A DNA stretch of 64,000 nt. Source: Paenibacillus_D sp047238105 (lineage in GTDB: Bacteria > Bacillota > Bacilli > Paenibacillales > Paenibacillaceae). Shown here one piece after another: positions 8,790 through 17,328 of the stretch (position 1 is its first letter; each line of letters starts with the position of its first letter). The position numbers and the translations under genes are program-made. Under the pieces are notes generated by a model. The model saw only the letters and a list, made by a program, of their open reading frames with translations. It searched no databases and had not been told where the DNA came from. The stretch is from assembly GCF_047238105.1 (NCBI RefSeq), contig NZ_JBDFMD010000001.1:3534001-3598000 (forward strand), in the 5' to 3' direction.

Positions 8790-10361
8790 TCAGAACCGGC
8801 CCTCATATACCTGCTCTTCCCGCTCGGCCTTTTGCCGCATCAGCTGCCGGTACTCCGTGGGCTGCATGTGCATCACTTCGCGGAACGCCCGGGTGAAGCT
8901 CTTGTAGCTCTCGTATCCGACCCTGGAGGCGACCTCGACGACCTTGTAGTCTGTCTCGGCGAGCAGCCGCCGGGCTTTGTCCAGCCGCACGTCGCGCAGG
9001 TACTCGGCGAAGCCTTTGCCCACATTTTTCTTGAACAGGTTGGAGAAATAAGCGTAGTTCAGCGACACATGGTTGGACACCATCGCCAGATCGAGCGGCT
9101 TGTGGTAGTGCTCGTGGATGAACCGGACCGCTTCGTTCAGGTCATGCGAGTTGCGGTAGCTGCACTTGCAGTCGTAGTACAGCTGGTTGAGCCGCAGCAG
9201 CAGCTGCTGCAGCGCCTGGATGTACTCGCGGATGCCCGGATAGTCGAACAGGCTGCGCACGGCATCGATAGCCAGCTCCTCCTCCCCGAGATAGGGACGG
9301 ATCACCCGCTCGTACTCCTCCACCAGCTGTACGGTGGCGCGGCAGAGCTGCAAGGTGTAGCGGATCGGATAGCGCTGCAGCACCTGCTTCTGAAATAACG
9401 CCGCCAGTCCTTGAATGATAGCGCCGCTGTGCTTGGTCCCCATCTGCTGGAACAGGCCGTAGAGCTCCTCGTAAGGCAGCTCCCACTGCGTCTCCAGCCG
9501 TTCGATATGAGCGGGCAGGAGACAGCGCTTCTCCGGGAACAGATAGCTGTGACGGTACAGCTCCTGGCCCTGCACATAGGCGGCGGGAAGCTGATTCAGG
9601 CCGTGGTGCGGCCCGGTCATGACCGTGATGGCGTCGATCTGGGCGGCCTGGAGTGCCGCCGACAGCGCGCCAGGGTCGGCAGCGGCATCGACGGCCAGGA
9701 TCAAGTAGGGGCTATGCTGCAGACAGATGCAGCCTTCCCGGCCGAAGATCCGCTGTGCGATCGATTCGACCTGCATAGCGCTGCCCGTGCCGGACTGGCC
9801 AACCGGCCGCTCCTCCCGCAGCAGGCAGAGCCGGTACTGCGCCCACAGCAGCGGATACTGCTGCGCGGTCCGCTCCAGCCTTGCTTCATCGATGGCGGCA
9901 CCCTGCATATACAGGCGCAGCTCCTTGCGGTCGGTCTCGCGGGCCAGCCGGGAAGCCTGCTCCAGATCGTCCGAGAGCGCCTGTCCGCTCCGGATCTCCT
10001 GCCAGACATGCTCGACGGCAGCCTGCAGCTCCTCCCGTTTGACGGGCTTCAGCAGATAGCCCTTGGCCCGCAGGCCGATCGCCTTCTGCGCGTAAGCGAA
10101 GTCGCTGTATCCGCTGATGATGAGGAACTCGGTACGGAGCTGGCTCTCCCGCGCCTTCTCTATGAGCGTCAGCCCATCCATATCGGGCATGCGGATATCC
10201 GTGATGACCAGCCCGATACTGTGCCGGCCCAGCAGCTCCAGCGCTTCCACCCCGTTGCTGGCGCTATAGATGTCGCCCAGCTCCAACGGGAACTGGCGCA
10301 GCATCGTCTGCAGGCCGTCGCGGATCGGCTTCTGGTCGTCTACGATCAGAACATGGATCAT
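8790..10361 (-). CDS. YesN-type response regulator with AraC DNA-binding domain
   Basis: This cytoplasmic transcription factor of 523 residues starts with a CheY-like receiver. Visible are the acidic pair Asp8-Asp9, phosphoacceptor Asp55 in LVITDIRMPDMDG and Lys105 in GYLLKPVK. A long variable middle region follows, then a C-terminal AraC/XylS double helix-turn-helix from about 425, with EVASRVGYESYKSFTRAFREVMHMQPTEY in its second half (motif given in part). The ATG at 10361 has GGAGGG upstream and begins 2 nt after the sensor kinase stop, so the pair is co-translated. It probably activates the binding protein/permease genes or the GH16 genes on either side. Confidence 0.93.
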   Translation of the reverse strand: MIHVLIVDDQKPIRDGLQTMLRQFPLELGDIYSASNGVEALELLGRHSIGLVITDIRMPDMDGLTLIEKARESQLRTEFLIISGYSDFAYAQKAIGLRAKGYLLKPVKREELQAAVEHVWQEIRSGQALSDDLEQASRLARETDRKELRLYMQGAAIDEARLERTAQQYPLLWAQYRLCLLREERPVGQSGTGSAMQVESIAQRIFGREGCICLQHSPYLILAVDAAADPGALSAALQAAQIDAITVMTGPHHGLNQLPAAYVQGQELYRHSYLFPEKRCLLPAHIERLETQWELPYEELYGLFQQMGTKHSGAIIQGLAALFQKQVLQRYPIRYTLQLCRATVQLVEEYERVIRPYLGEEELAIDAVRSLFDYPGIREYIQALQQLLLRLNQLYYDCKCSYRNSHDLNEAVRFIHEHYHKPLDLAMVSNHVSLNYAYFSNLFKKNVGKGFAEYLRDVRLDKARRLLAETDYKVVEVASRVGYESYKSFTRAFREVMHMQPTEYRQLMRQKAEREEQVYEGRF

Positions 10362-10363
10362 CT

Positions 10364-12199
10364 TTACCACCCTCCAAGGTTTGCATCGTGCCAGGGCAGC
10401 CGGAGCGTGACGCACGTATACTCGCCCTGCACGCTGTCGATCCACAGGCCGCACTCCTCACCGTAATGCAGCTGCAGCCGCTTGTGGACATTTTCCAGCC
10501 CCAGGCCGTTCTTGCTCGTATCGATCGGCGTGTCGGAGTCGCCCCCCAGCACGGCCTGCAGCTTCGCCAGCATCTCCGGCTCGACGCCCGCCCCGTCATC
10601 GCGGATCTCAACTAACAGCTGCTGCTCATCCGTCACCCGCACATGCATCCGGATATGAACGCGGCCTCCGGGCGGCGCCCCATGATGCACGGCATTTTCC
10701 ACGATCGGCTGCATGCACATCTTCGGGATGGGATAGCGCAGCACTTCCGAAGGGAGATCGGCCGTCAGCAGGATCTGGCCGCCCTCCATGAAGTTGATGA
10801 ACTGGATATAGCTGCGGATATTGGCGAGCTCCTCGCTGAGGGCCACCGTGTCGCTGCGCCACTGCATGCTGTACCGCAGCTGCGAGCCCAGCGCCACCAG
10901 CGCTTCGGCGATCGCAGGCTGCCGCTGCACCTCCGCGAGCATCCGGATCGACTCCAGCGCATTGTAGAGGAAGTGCGAGTTGATCTGCGAGTGCAGCGAG
11001 TGGAGCTGCGCATTTTTGGCGACCAATTGCTTATCCACCACCTGCGTCATGAGCTGCTTGATCTCGTCCAGCATGTTGTTGTAGCTGACCGCCACCTCAT
11101 CGATCTCGTCGCCACTCTCGCGGGGAGCCAAGCCAGTCTCGATCTTGGCATCCAGATTGCCTTTGCGGACCTGCCGCATCGAGATCAGGACACGGTCCAG
11201 CCGGCCGAAGATGCGCCGCGTCGTGAACGACACGAGCAGCAGGATCAGCAGCATGACGCCCAGTGTGATCGCCACCACCAGCGTATACCAGCTGCGCGGT
11301 CCTTTCATCAGCGCCTGATGAGAGGCGATATCGACGACATAGGCCTCCAGCGGGGCGATATAGCGGTACAGCGCGTAGTAGGTGTGATCGCCGACGCGGA
11401 CCTGGACGGGGCGCTCCTGCTCGAGCGCATCGAGGCGGCTGTGCACTCCGGCGAGGATGTCGGCCAGTGTCCCATCGGCGTCCCGGGCGAACGCATGCCG
11501 GGGGTTATACACGGCCCGGGACGGATCGCCGGCATCCATCACCACGGAGAAAAAATCGCCGCTCTCCTCCGCCAGCATATCTCCGAAGATCACGCTGTGC
11601 TGCGCCCGCACCTCCATGATGGTGGGCAGCCGCTGCTGGCCCTGCAGCCGCACGAGACGGTAATATGCCAGCGTCTGGCCGCCGTCCCGGAACGCGAACA
11701 ACCGGTATGCGCCGCCGCCTTCCTCACGCAGCCTCTGCCAGTAGTCCCTTGGCGTGAACCGGTCGTAATGGTAGATTTCGGGCCAGATCTCGTGCAGCTG
11801 GGGGTTGTCGACATAGAAGCTGATCTCGCTGATCAGCTCATGGCTCTGGATCATATTGTGCATCTGCTCATATTGATTTTGCCGGAACCGCACCAGACGG
11901 AGGCCGTCGATGCGCATATTGGAGTGGATGAAGTCCACAAATGATTTTTGCGTCAGCGCAGTGGAGGAAGCGTTCTCAAGGGCGTCCAGACGATTTCGCA
12001 GCTGCTCATTGAGCCGGGAGACGTGGCTGCTGCCATCGGCCATCGCATCCTTGTACAGCTGGGTCTCCTGCGTCCGGATAAAGAGGAGGGAGACCAGCAC
12101 GGCCGGGATGGCGATCGCCAGACTGAAGGCCAGAAACAGTTTTTGCGAAATACGCAGCTTGCGGTAGATCTTCCCCATCTTGCCCAGCAGTGCCCTCAT
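10364..12199 (-). CDS. YesM-type sensor histidine kinase
   Basis: This membrane sensor of 611 residues has a first transmembrane helix at about 19-41, an extracellular sensing domain to about 300, and a second helix at about 303-324. A HAMP linker, a His_kinase domain and an HATPase_c domain follow. The phosphoacceptor is His409 in SQINSHFLYNALESI. Most relatives have Pro before this His (NPHFLYN); here it is Ser. ATP-site boxes are visible as CMQPIVENAVHHG, IRDDGAGV and NGLGLENVHKRL. It overlaps functionally with the response regulator gene 2 nt downstream and follows the binding protein gene. The ligand is probably an oligosaccharide or the loaded binding protein (inference). The ATG at 12199 has AGGGAGG before it. 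Confidence 0.93.
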   Translation of the reverse strand: MRALLGKMGKIYRKLRISQKLFLAFSLAIAIPAVLVSLLFIRTQETQLYKDAMADGSSHVSRLNEQLRNRLDALENASSTALTQKSFVDFIHSNMRIDGLRLVRFRQNQYEQMHNMIQSHELISEISFYVDNPQLHEIWPEIYHYDRFTPRDYWQRLREEGGGAYRLFAFRDGGQTLAYYRLVRLQGQQRLPTIMEVRAQHSVIFGDMLAEESGDFFSVVMDAGDPSRAVYNPRHAFARDADGTLADILAGVHSRLDALEQERPVQVRVGDHTYYALYRYIAPLEAYVVDIASHQALMKGPRSWYTLVVAITLGVMLLILLLVSFTTRRIFGRLDRVLISMRQVRKGNLDAKIETGLAPRESGDEIDEVAVSYNNMLDEIKQLMTQVVDKQLVAKNAQLHSLHSQINSHFLYNALESIRMLAEVQRQPAIAEALVALGSQLRYSMQWRSDTVALSEELANIRSYIQFINFMEGGQILLTADLPSEVLRYPIPKMCMQPIVENAVHHGAPPGGRVHIRMHVRVTDEQQLLVEIRDDGAGVEPEMLAKLQAVLGGDSDTPIDTSKNGLGLENVHKRLQLHYGEECGLWIDSVQGEYTCVTLRLPWHDANLGGW

Positions 12200-12343
12200 C
12201 CCCGTACCCTCCCTATCTCTTTGTAATATACCATATATTACAAGAGTCCACGGCAAGATCTGTTCCCTGCACCGGAAAAGGGAAGAGGGCTGTCCCCTGA
12301 GCCATCGGTTGATGAGGGAAGCCCCTTCTTTCCCTAGCTGCTA

Positions 12344-14011
12344 CTACTCGGCCATCTTGGCCTTGCGCGCATCCAGCTCGGCCTGGCGGTGGGCCATGAC
12401 CCCCTCGAAGCCATAGCTGGCGCGGCGGTCGAGATAGCTCTCGAAGATACGGTCGAAGGCCGCTTCGTCCTTGGCCGTGATCAGCTCCGGCAGCACTTCC
12501 TCCCAGTTCTGCGAGATCCGCGACCAGTCGACCGCGACATCGGAGTCGCCGAGCGGATCGAGGCCTTTGTAGATGGCGCTGTCGATATCGGCCTGGGCGT
12601 TGGCGAAGTCCTCCATCTGCTTGATGACCGGCGCCTTCTCCGGCCGCCACTGGTTGACGATGACCGGATTGCGCAGCATCCAGTAGGTGTCCATGATGCC
12701 GTATTCCTTCTCGAGCCGTTCGATGTCCGACTCCAGCAGACTGACCATCTCCGGCTTCAGCTGCGGCTGGCCATCCGTCATATCCCAAGTCTCGCCTTCT
12801 TTGCCCAGGAACAGATCGCGCTGGCCTTCTTCGCTCGTCAGATAGGTCAGGAAACGGATAGCACGCTCTGGGTGCGGCGTGGATTTGCTGATCATCGTCA
12901 CCATCCAGCCGTCCATGTTGCCGGGGAACAGCTTGGCGCTGTCGCCCTTGCTGTTCTGCGGTCCGTCTACGGCGATATAGTAGGAGTCCGGGTTGGCGCT
13001 GCCGGCCAGCATCGGGTTGATCGCCGCCATGCCGTTCCATTCCCGGACCATCATGAAGTAGCGGGCGTTGTTCGTCTTCTCCTCCACCTGCGTATCCGAA
13101 TCGACGAGGAAGTCGACATTGATCAGGCCCCGCTCGTAAGCGGTGCGGAACGTCTTCAGCCAAGCGATATAGTCGGGATCCGTCATCCGGTCGTACACCT
13201 GGCCATCCTTCTCATGCGGGATCGCCAGCAGATTCTGCAGATACTCCGTCATGCCGTAAGGGACGTTGCCCTGAGCGAAGAACGGGCTCATCGGCTGGCC
13301 CTTGTACGTGGCGTACTCATCCTTGAGCAGCTGCAGCGCGTTCAGGAAGCCTTCCGGCGTACTGAGGTCGGGCCGGCCCATGTCCTCGTACAGATCCTTG
13401 CGCACCAGGAACGTCTGGTTGGCGGCGGTCATGCCCGTCTCGTGCATCAGGTTGGGGCTGTAGGAGTCGTTGGGGATGCCGTACGTGTTGCCGTTCTCCT
13501 GCCGGTACCACTTCAGCGTGCCGTCGCCCGCGACTTGGTAGAAGTAAGGGTCATACTGGTCGGCCAGCTCATTCAGGGCATACACGTGGTCGCCCTCCCA
13601 CAGCTTGGTGACAGCCGTCTCCCACGAACCTAGGGAGATCAGGTCCGGCAGCTTGCCTGAGGTCATCATCAGTGTGATCTGTTCATTTGGCTCCCCGGAA
13701 GGCACCTCCAGCTTGACGTTGACGCCCGTCTTTTCCGTTACATATTTGGAGGCCAGGCTCTCTCCCCAGGAGTGGGCGTACCACGAGGCGCCGACGAACC
13801 AGGTCAGATCGACCGGACTCGTGTCCAGCTGCCATGCAGGCTCGTCGGGGTTCAGCGTGACCGCGGCATCATCCGGCTGCTGTGCGGTGTCCGTGGGCTG
13901 CGGCGCGGGTGCTGGCTCGTTGTTGCCGTTGTTGGTGCAGGCGGCCAGGCCGAGCGCGAGCGCGCCCGCGAGTACGACCGTCAGGCCTTGTTTGATCAGG
14001 GTTTGATTCAT
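12344..14011 (-). CDS. Sugar ABC transporter substrate-binding lipoprotein (LplA-like)
   Basis: This protein of 555 residues begins with a lipoprotein signal peptide whose lipobox LAAC gives lipidated Cys25. A Gln/Pro/Asp-rich linker follows, then a large periplasmic-binding-protein-type fold (extracellular solute-binding family 1, LplA/YtcQ branch). It should sit on the outer face of the membrane and deliver oligosaccharides to the two permeases encoded upstream on the same strand. GAGGAT lies about 10 nt before the ATG. The gap of about 340 bp to the second permease holds one of the 180-bp palindromic elements, so the binding protein may have its own transcription or message stability. The presumed substrate, beta-1,3-gluco-oligosaccharide, is inferred only from the two flanking GH16 genes. 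Confidence 0.9.
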   Translation of the reverse strand: MNQTLIKQGLTVVLAGALALGLAACTNNGNNEPAPAPQPTDTAQQPDDAAVTLNPDEPAWQLDTSPVDLTWFVGASWYAHSWGESLASKYVTEKTGVNVKLEVPSGEPNEQITLMMTSGKLPDLISLGSWETAVTKLWEGDHVYALNELADQYDPYFYQVAGDGTLKWYRQENGNTYGIPNDSYSPNLMHETGMTAANQTFLVRKDLYEDMGRPDLSTPEGFLNALQLLKDEYATYKGQPMSPFFAQGNVPYGMTEYLQNLLAIPHEKDGQVYDRMTDPDYIAWLKTFRTAYERGLINVDFLVDSDTQVEEKTNNARYFMMVREWNGMAAINPMLAGSANPDSYYIAVDGPQNSKGDSAKLFPGNMDGWMVTMISKSTPHPERAIRFLTYLTSEEGQRDLFLGKEGETWDMTDGQPQLKPEMVSLLESDIERLEKEYGIMDTYWMLRNPVIVNQWRPEKAPVIKQMEDFANAQADIDSAIYKGLDPLGDSDVAVDWSRISQNWEEVLPELITAKDEAAFDRIFESYLDRRASYGFEGVMAHRQAELDARKAKMAE

Positions 14012-14110
14012 AGCGTGTTCATCCTCTCGAAGATTCGTAATGGTTCGTTCATGACTTGCGCGTGGCCTCCCCGTGTTGATGTGCACTTATGACGCGTTTC
14101 CCCGTCCACT

Positions 14111-14292
14111 TGCGGACCCAGGAGCACCTATTTGACACAATCATCAGTTAGCGGGGGACGAAATGGACACACCATCCGCTATTTAGCAGTATAGAGGTCC
14201 AAATCAGACTCTCTGGCTCAGATAGCGGATCGTCTGTCCGTTGTCAGCGATAAATGGCTCTAAATGCTAGAATAGCGCCTGTTGTGTCCGCA
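14111..14292. repeat. 180-bp intergenic palindromic element, copy A
   Basis: The 182-bp element starts TGCGGAC and ends GTCCGCA. The left GGAC (14114-14117) recurs exactly 51 nt inward (14165-14168). The right GTCC (14286-14289) recurs 50 nt inward (14236-14239). ATCCGCTAT (14174-14182) and ATAGCGGAT (14222-14230) form an internal inverted repeat. It lies between the permease and binding protein genes. No open frame of interest is present. See copies at 32425 and 48853. Confidence 0.65.
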
Positions 14293-14353
14293 GGCAGAGG
14301 GCGAGGCGCGGTGAGGACGCCTTGTACGCGGCGTCTCCAAGCGCTCCTGTCGC

Positions 14354-15232
14354 TCATCCTTTAATCGCCCCAATCATAACACCCTTCACAAGGAAGCGCT
14401 GGATGAACGGGTATACCATCAAGATCGGCAGCGTCGCCACCACCATAGAGGCGAATTTGATCGAGTTGCCGGGCAGCCGGGCGCCGAATTGTGCCATCGC
14501 CTGCTGCTGCATGAAGGACATCGAGTTCTCCGCGATGATCTTGTAGAGCATCGTCTGCATCGGCAGGATCTCCTGCGAGCGGATATAGATGACGCCCATG
14601 TAGTAGTCGTTCCAGTGATAGACGGCGGAGAACAGCCCGATCGTGGCCAGCACAGCCATGCTGTTGGGCATGACGATGCGGAACAGCACCCCGTAATCCG
14701 AAGCGCCGTCGACCTTGGCCGATTCCTCCAGACTCTCGGGGATGGTGCGGAAGAAGCTCATGAAGATGACCATGTTGAAGAACGTATACATCGACGGGAT
14801 GATGAATACCCAGAAGCTGTCGTACAGCCCCAGCTTGGTCATGAGCAGGAACGTCGGGATCAGGCCGCCTGAGAATAACATCGTAATCAGGGCGATCTTC
14901 ATATAGATCTTGCGGCCGATCAGCTTGTGCTTGCTGATGCCGTAAGCGACGATGGCGGTGAACAGCACATGGGCCACGGTGCCGATGACTGTCCGCAGCG
15001 TCGTGATGAGGAAGCCGTTCATCAGGCTTTTGTCATTGAACACGACACTGAAGCTGGCCAGCGACCATGCTTTGGGGAACCAGTTGACTGTGCCGAGCAT
15101 CGCCTGCTCCGGCGCATTGAGCGAGTTGATGAAGACGAACCACATCGGATAAAGCGTGATGAAGCACACGCCCAGCATAAGCAGCGTATTGAAGAACTCG
15201 AACGCGCCGAACCGCCGGATGCCGCGTTTCAT
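14354..15232 (-). CDS. Sugar ABC transporter permease (LplC/YtcP-like)
   Basis: This integral membrane protein of 292 residues has about six hydrophobic segments. The cytoplasmic EAA-type loop EESAKVDGASDYGVLFRIVMPNS contacts the ATPase. It is the second permease of the CUT1 pair. AAAGGAGGT ends 7 nt before the ATG at 15232; an in-frame GTG three codons earlier overlaps that site and is unlikely to be used. No ATPase gene accompanies the cassette, so a shared MsmX-type ATPase is expected from elsewhere in the genome. Confidence 0.92.
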   Translation of the reverse strand: MKRGIRRFGAFEFFNTLLMLGVCFITLYPMWFVFINSLNAPEQAMLGTVNWFPKAWSLASFSVVFNDKSLMNGFLITTLRTVIGTVAHVLFTAIVAYGISKHKLIGRKIYMKIALITMLFSGGLIPTFLLMTKLGLYDSFWVFIIPSMYTFFNMVIFMSFFRTIPESLEESAKVDGASDYGVLFRIVMPNSMAVLATIGLFSAVYHWNDYYMGVIYIRSQEILPMQTMLYKIIAENSMSFMQQQAMAQFGARLPGNSIKFASMVVATLPILMVYPFIQRFLVKGVMIGAIKG

Positions 15233-15281
15233 AGCGCGCACCTCCTTTCTTAAATGTCGCTTTTCAGCAGCGAGTCCACAA

Positions 15282-16202
15282 TTAGAAAATACTGTCCCCC
15301 GTTAGTTTTCTGGATGAATAGTTGGCCAGGAACAGCAGTCCCAGCGCCACGATCGAGCGGACGAACAGGACGGCGGTGGAGAATGAGTGGCGACCGGACA
15401 CCAGACCCATGTTGTAGATATACAGGTCCAGACTTTCGGCCATCCGCATGTTCATGTTGTTCTTGAGCATGAAGATCTGCTCGAAGTTGCTGCCGAGGAT
15501 GCCGCTGACCGCCAGGATGAACAGGATGGCGATCGTCGGCCGGATGCTCTGGACGGTGATATGCCACATCCGCTGCCAGCGTCCCGCGCCGTCGAGCTCT
15601 GCGGCCTCATACAGTGACGGGTCGATGCCGGCGATCGCCGCGATATAGATGATGGCGCTCCAGCCCGCCTCCTTGAGCGTGTCGGAGAAGTAGACGATCC
15701 ACCAGAAGTACTTGGGGTCGCTATTGTACAGGATCTCGCGGTCCTGCAGGCCCAGCGCCATCATCAGCTGGTTCATCACGCCGCCTTCGCCCAGCCAGTT
15801 GAGCATGATGCCGCCGAAGATCGTCCAGGCGATGAAGTGCGGCAGGTACGAGATCGTCTGCACGGTCCGCATGAAGCGGAGACTGCGGATCTCATTGAGC
15901 AGCAGGGCGAACAGGATCGGGATGGGGAAGCCAAGCACCAGCTTGATCGCGCTCATGCCCAGCGTATTGCGGATGGATCGCCAGAACCGCTCATCGCTCA
16001 GGAAGTCCTGGAAGTGCTTCAGGCCCACGAAGGGCGACTCCAGCATGGGCCTGGCGATGCTGTAGTCCATAAAGGCGATGATCAGCCAGAACATCGGGAT
16101 ATAGCAGAAGATCACCATCCAGACGATGCCGGGGATGACCATGCTCTGCAGCTGCCATTGCCTTAGTAACGCTTTCAATTGCTCGGTTCGGATCGAAAAC
16201 AT
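15282..16202 (-). CDS. Sugar ABC transporter permease (LplB-like)
   Basis: This inner-membrane permease of 306 residues has the N-terminal segment PGIVWMVIFCYIPMFWLIIAF typical of the LplB branch and the coupling loop YEAAELDGAGRWQRM. It is the first gene of the permease-permease-binding protein-kinase-regulator series on the minus strand. The start at 16202 is chosen because GGAAGGGGG lies 8 nt upstream; the upstream in-frame ATG at 16226 has no such site. It is transcribed divergently from the cytoplasmic GH16 gene. Confidence 0.92.
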   Translation of the reverse strand: MFSIRTEQLKALLRQWQLQSMVIPGIVWMVIFCYIPMFWLIIAFMDYSIARPMLESPFVGLKHFQDFLSDERFWRSIRNTLGMSAIKLVLGFPIPILFALLLNEIRSLRFMRTVQTISYLPHFIAWTIFGGIMLNWLGEGGVMNQLMMALGLQDREILYNSDPKYFWWIVYFSDTLKEAGWSAIIYIAAIAGIDPSLYEAAELDGAGRWQRMWHITVQSIRPTIAILFILAVSGILGSNFEQIFMLKNNMNMRMAESLDLYIYNMGLVSGRHSFSTAVLFVRSIVALGLLFLANYSSRKLTGDSIF

Positions 16203-16293
16203 ATGCGGGTCCCCCTTCCTTTTCATCGTATGAAAATAGACCTGGGAAAAAAAGGCCGTCGTTTTTGACCCTATCCCATTTTTTTAGATTGGA

Positions 16294-16321
16294 TTGACCT
16301 GCTGTGCAGATGCAGTATGCT
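16294..16321 (+). promoter_or_regulatory. Candidate promoter for the cytoplasmic GH16 gene
   Basis: TTGACC (16294-16299) and TATGCT (16316-16321) are separated by 16 nt, 27 nt before the ATG. They lie in the 146-bp divergent region between the permease operon and the GH16 gene. Confidence 0.5.
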
Positions 16322-16348
16322 GGGGTACATGAAGGGAGTGTGCAGAGG

Positions 16349-17095
16349 ATGAACCGACTGATCTGGAAGCAAGAATTTACAAAAGCCGAGGCAGACCTGA
16401 GCGCCTGGAATATCCGCCAGGGCAACGATCTCCTGGACAACGAAGGCCGCCCGATCCACCCCGGCTGGGGCAACGGCGAGCTGCAGTACTACACGGAACA
16501 CGCAAGCAATCTGTATCTCGACGAACAAGGCTTGAACCTGTGCGCGCGGCGCGAGGATCTCACGGAGACCGACGGCCGGCAGTTCGCCTATACCTCGGCT
16601 CGTCTGGACACCAAGAATCATATGGCTTATTGCTACGGCAGACTGGTCGTCCGTGCCAAGCTGCCTGTCGGTCAGGGACTATGGCCGGCGATCTGGCTGC
16701 TGCCCCAGGATCAGGTGTACGGTTCGTGGCCAGCCTCGGGCGAGATCGATATCATGGAAGCCAAGGGCCGCTTGCCCCGCCAGGTATCCGGCACGCTGCA
16801 CTACGGCAGGGACTTCGATCACAAGGTCACCCATGAGAGCACGTATCAGTTGGAGGACGGCGATATCAGCCAGTTCCGCGATTATGCACTCGAGTGGGAG
16901 CCGGGCGCCATGCGCTGGCTCGTCGATGGGCACTGCTATGCGGAGCGCAAGCTGGAAGCGGGCACGATGCCCTTTGACCAGAAATTCTACCTGGTGCTGA
17001 ACCTGGCGGTCGGCGGCTGGTATGACCGGGTCGAGGTAGATGTAGCGGCGCTGCCGGCAACGATGACGGTAGCGGGGATCTGGTTGTATCAGTAA
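16349..17095 (+). CDS. GH16 glucanase without signal peptide
   Basis: This protein of 248 residues consists of a single GH16 domain. GEIDIMEAKG supplies nucleophile Glu132 and acid/base Glu137, in the same laminarinase-type arrangement as the secreted enzyme at 4959-7586. The conserved GLWPAIWLLPQ and FYLVLNLAVGGWYD segments are also present. It begins MNRLIWKQEFTKAEAD with no signal peptide or membrane segment, so it probably acts in the cytoplasm on imported beta-1,3 or mixed-linkage oligosaccharides. It is divergent from the transporter operon, with which it could share regulation. The ATG at 16349 follows GAAGGGAG and GAGG. An unrecognised export route cannot be excluded. Confidence 0.88.
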   Translation: MNRLIWKQEFTKAEADLSAWNIRQGNDLLDNEGRPIHPGWGNGELQYYTEHASNLYLDEQGLNLCARREDLTETDGRQFAYTSARLDTKNHMAYCYGRLVVRAKLPVGQGLWPAIWLLPQDQVYGSWPASGEIDIMEAKGRLPRQVSGTLHYGRDFDHKVTHESTYQLEDGDISQFRDYALEWEPGAMRWLVDGHCYAERKLEAGTMPFDQKFYLVLNLAVGGWYDRVEVDVAALPATMTVAGIWLYQ

Positions 17096-17101
17096 GAGAA
17101 G

Positions 17102-17133
17102 AGCGGCGCCCGGGATTGTCCCGTGGCGCCGCT
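17102..17133 (+). terminator. Terminator hairpin after the cytoplasmic GH16 gene
   Basis: AGCGGCGCC pairs with GGCGCCGCT, and the stem is extended by an inner GGG/CCC. It starts 7 nt after the stop codon and is followed by TTGTGT. Confidence 0.75.
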
Positions 17134-17272
17134 TGTGTCGGTATCGCATCAAGCTGTGGTGTTCTTGCCCCGGTCTGCCCCGTCCTCGTGCTCTCTTGGC
17201 ATGAGCATGATGAAGGAAGCATGTGAAACCTCGTCCAGCCTCTCCTTCAAAGCTGCCAGCACGCAAGAATAT

Positions 17273-17310
17273 TGATTGGAAAATATGGGAAAGGTAAGGC
17301 TGACCAATCA
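17273..17310 (+). promoter_or_regulatory. Inverted repeat upstream of catalase
   Basis: TGATTGG (17273-17279) and CCAATCA (17304-17310) flank the region just upstream of the catalase ribosome site. The left arm overlaps a possible -35 (TTGATT), but no convincing -10 follows at 17 nt. It could be an operator or an RNA stem; no PerR box was recognised. Confidence 0.3.
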
Positions 17311-17328
17311 TGAGGAGGTAGATCGCTA

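Noticed and set aside
7752..9398. Long plus-strand frame with a repeated 17-residue peptide
   Set aside because: It starts with TTG, has no ribosome site, is open only because the 51-bp unit keeps phase, and its second half is antisense to the response regulator gene.
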